Positions 62,163 through 64,000 of a stretch of DNA of 64,000 bases are shown here, piece after piece (position 1 is the stretch's first letter; each line of letters begins with the position of its first letter). The stretch covers positions 2,108,001 through 2,172,000 of the forward strand of contig CP107211.1 of the NCBI GenBank assembly GCA_025757845.1. Direction: 5' to 3'. Source of the DNA: Oscillospiraceae bacterium (GTDB taxonomy: Bacteria; Bacillota; Clostridia; Oscillospirales; Ruminococcaceae). Both the position numbers and the translations under genes were made by a program. The notes under the pieces were generated by a model. The model worked only from the letters and a program-made list of their open reading frames with translations, ran no database searches and had not been told where the DNA came from.

Positions 62163-62277
62163 CTCTTACGCAGGCTGGGAACATACACAGGATCAGCCTT
62201 TGGTGGATGCGTTTGCCCCACGGGCAGTGCTTGCAAGCGCCGCCGGGCTTATCCGGTTTCTTCTCCGTCTTGTTCAT
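62122..62277 (-). CDS. Small cysteine-containing phage protein
   Basis: A 51-residue frame (MNKTEKKPDKPGGACKHCPW...) with CKHC and further Cys residues, lying between the two terminase subunits and overlapping both. Ribosome site AAAGG upstream; the exact ATG is uncertain (two more in frame nearby). It may be a zinc-binding DNA-packaging accessory. Confidence 0.5.
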   Translation of the reverse strand: MNKTEKKPDKPGGACKHCPWGKRIHQRLILCMFPACVRGEPKREEKTDRET

Positions 62278-62752
62278 CTTCTTCATCATCCTTTGGCGGC
62301 TGCAACGCCACCTGATAATTAGAAAATTCCTCCATGATCTCATAGAGGGAACTTTGCAATAAGTCCATGATCTTGCCCTCATCACCGTCCAGCTTGGCAA
62401 TGTTTGCAGCCAACTTGTTGGGCAGGGCAAGGAGCCTTGAGCGCAGGTTCATAACAACGGTGGTCATGCCAACCGTGATGTCAGATTTCCGGTACAGTTC
62501 CCCATTGCGAACTTTATTCTCGGTTTCGGCGGCGATCCGTTTTTCCTTGGTCAGCTTCGCCCGTTCCTCGTTGAGGTCAGCTTTGCCGCCCTCGTCGCCC
62601 CGCAGGTAGTTGATGTACCGTCGGACGCTGGAACGCAGGTCGTAAAGGCCGGGGGCCTTTTCTTCCAGCACGCCCTCGTCTCGGAGCTGCCGCACCCGGC
62701 GTTCGGACAGGTCGAGATACTGTGCAACGATCTTAGTCGTGTACAGTTTCAT
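62249..62752 (-). CDS. Nu1-like terminase small subunit
   Basis: A 167-residue protein. The N-terminal winged helix (VAQYLDLSERRVRQLRDEGV, residues 8-27) and the following helical part (NEERAKLTKEKRIAAETENK) match lambda Nu1/phage DNA-packaging proteins. Recognises the packaging site for gpA. Overlaps the preceding small-terminase-like gene. Confidence 0.82.
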   Translation of the reverse strand: MKLYTTKIVAQYLDLSERRVRQLRDEGVLEEKAPGLYDLRSSVRRYINYLRGDEGGKADLNEERAKLTKEKRIAAETENKVRNGELYRKSDITVGMTTVVMNLRSRLLALPNKLAANIAKLDGDEGKIMDLLQSSLYEIMEEFSNYQVALQPPKDDEEDEQDGEETG

Positions 62753-63494
62753 CCTCTGTCCCTCCCTCCGGGTCTACATCCACCTCACCGGTCGCCCGCA
62801 TCTTTGCAATGTCAAGGCGTTCCAGTTCCAGAGCGTACCGTTTTTCAAATTCTTCCTGCTGACGGATTTGTGTGGTCAGGGAAATAATTCTGCCGGAGAC
62901 CTTGTTCAGGGCCTCCCGCAGCTGGGTCACTCGAACAAAGGCACTGTCCTTGTTATCCATGACCATCTTCTGCACAGCTCCGTCCGCCTGCTTCCCGTCT
63001 TTGTCCTTTCCCGGTTTTCGCATATCGGTGATGGATGCAGTGAACAGCTTTTCCGGGTCGCAGCTTTCATACTCTGCGATCCGTTCCATGATGTGCCGCT
63101 GCTGAATCCGAAGCAGCTTCAACTCATAAATGTTGTTCTCGTTTGCACCGGTCGGCATTTGATCCAGCCAGTCCCGTTCCTCTTGGCTCAAACGTTCAAG
63201 GTGAACCGTGCTATATGCACCGTCCTTCTCTGCGTTGGTGTTTCCGTTCGGCGCACCGCCGCCGGGATTGCCCTTGGCATTCCTCTTGCCCCGGCTGTTT
63301 TTGTTTCCGGGCTGTCCCCCGCGCTTGCGCTCCACCGCATCGTCCCATTGGTCAATGCGTTTCCAGTTGCGGACGGTTCCGTATGTCACGCCCAGCTTTT
63401 TGGCAAGGTCTTTGAGATTTACTTTCTCGCCCGACCGCCGCCGCTTGATGTACTCAGCCTTGGCGGTGTCGCGCTTGTCGTTCCGCTTCGGCAT
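62733..63494 (-). CDS. PBSX-type terminase small-subunit-like protein
   Basis: A 253-residue protein with an HTH segment (VNLKDLAKKLGVTYGTVRNW, ~22-41), a basic glycine-rich linker (GQPGNKNSRGKRNAKGNPGG) and helical C-terminal part (RIAEYESCDPEKLFTASITD). This is the XtmA-type small terminase. Having this next to a Nu1-like gene is unusual; either one may be the working small subunit. Confidence 0.75.
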   Translation of the reverse strand: MPKRNDKRDTAKAEYIKRRRSGEKVNLKDLAKKLGVTYGTVRNWKRIDQWDDAVERKRGGQPGNKNSRGKRNAKGNPGGGAPNGNTNAEKDGAYSTVHLERLSQEERDWLDQMPTGANENNIYELKLLRIQQRHIMERIAEYESCDPEKLFTASITDMRKPGKDKDGKQADGAVQKMVMDNKDSAFVRVTQLREALNKVSGRIISLTTQIRQQEEFEKRYALELERLDIAKMRATGEVDVDPEGGTEDETVHD

Positions 63495-64000
63495 CCGGCA
63501 TCACTCCTGCACCCCGTTTCCAAAATACACGCAAAAGAAAAAGCCCCACGACGGAATGTCATGGAGCTTCGCACCTATCACTGTACCGATTATAGCAGGA
63601 AAAAGGCATCACGATACATCATTTTGAAAATTTTCTTCAAAAAATCCCCCTAAATTTTTTCAGACCCCCTTCTGGGGAAGGGCAAAAATCCGTTTATACC
63701 TAGAAAATTTTCGGGCTTTCGGACCCGTGAATGGAAGAAATTTCCTTCCCAGTACCTTGCCAGTGGCCCGAAAAATGGTAGAAAATGGTATAAACGACCG
63801 AAAAATTGGACATTTTCCGCCGTCAAAATGCCGGAAAAATCAGCGGCAAAACCCCGGCGGCGGTGTCCTTTAAGGTATCGCGGGGCGGGCGGTGTGGTGT
63901 CATTCTGTCACCGGTTCAGCGCCGCGCCGGTGTGCGGGGCGCTGTCCGCATCGGGGCGGCGCGGTGTGGCGTGGCGGGCGCGGCGGTGTGCTGTGTGGTG
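63495..64000. other. Non-coding region at the right edge, prophage interior
   Basis: No supported gene in 500 nt. AAAATGGTA occurs twice close together (63773-63790 region), and the last ~140 nt are extremely G/C-rich with GCGG and GTGG words. It may hold the packaging (cos/pac) site or a late promoter; nothing decisive is visible. Confidence 0.4.

Noticed and set aside
1..64000. CRISPR array
   Set aside because: No regularly spaced direct repeats; the only repeat families are the TR/VR pair and short iteron-like words.

Overview
The window looks like the chromosome of a gut Clostridia bacterium of the Oscillospiraceae type, Faecalibacterium-like. This rests on codon style, AGGAGG-type ribosome sites, a Firmicutes-style exopolysaccharide locus with several F420-dehydrogenase-beta-like proteins, and the gap/gltA context. 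The genus is an inference, not something read directly. Almost every gene is on the minus strand; the SpoIID-like gene is the clear exception.

Region 1 (1-20.99 kb) is one large exopolysaccharide or capsule locus. It is read from a promoter at about 20.97 kb, through a ~300-nt leader that ends in an intrinsic terminator. Next come a priming sugar-phosphate transferase, several GT4 glycosyltransferases (one truncated, one split), an acyltransferase, a radical SAM/SPASM protein, two pyruvyl-transferase-family proteins, a GT2 enzyme, Wzy and Wzx, four F420-dehydrogenase-beta-like proteins and the start of a sugar nucleotidyltransferase. One F420-beta-like gene is switched out of frame by a run of nine G (coding strand), a candidate phase-variable tract. 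The left part is AT-rich and the 14-20 kb part GC-richer, so the locus is mosaic.

Region 2 (about 21-28.4 kb) looks like a small integrated replicon: a tyrosine recombinase, a RepA-type AAA ATPase behind a possible attenuator and an AUG-UAG start-stop site, iteron-like TGGCGA repeats, an excisionase-like protein, two small proteins and an SF2 helicase. Region 3 (28.5-34.3 kb) is core chromosome: gap, a membrane protein, citrate synthase, a SpoIID/LytB-like protein and a secreted C39-like protein.

Region 4 (34.7-64 kb, continuing past the right edge) is the late half of a contractile-tailed prophage. It has a lambda-like head module (terminase, portal, ClpP-like protease, decoration protein, capsid) and a P2-like tail module (sheath, tube, chaperone with a -1 frameshift, tape measure, baseplate), then a lysis cassette. 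Between the tail-fibre genes and the lysis genes sits a complete diversity-generating retroelement (DGR). Its order is Avd-like protein, template repeat (TR), reverse transcriptase, target protein with variable repeat (VR). TR and VR align over 121 bp with 15 differences, every one at an adenine of the coding-strand template. The likely role is targeted diversification of a phage surface (receptor-binding) protein. This is the most interesting system in the window.
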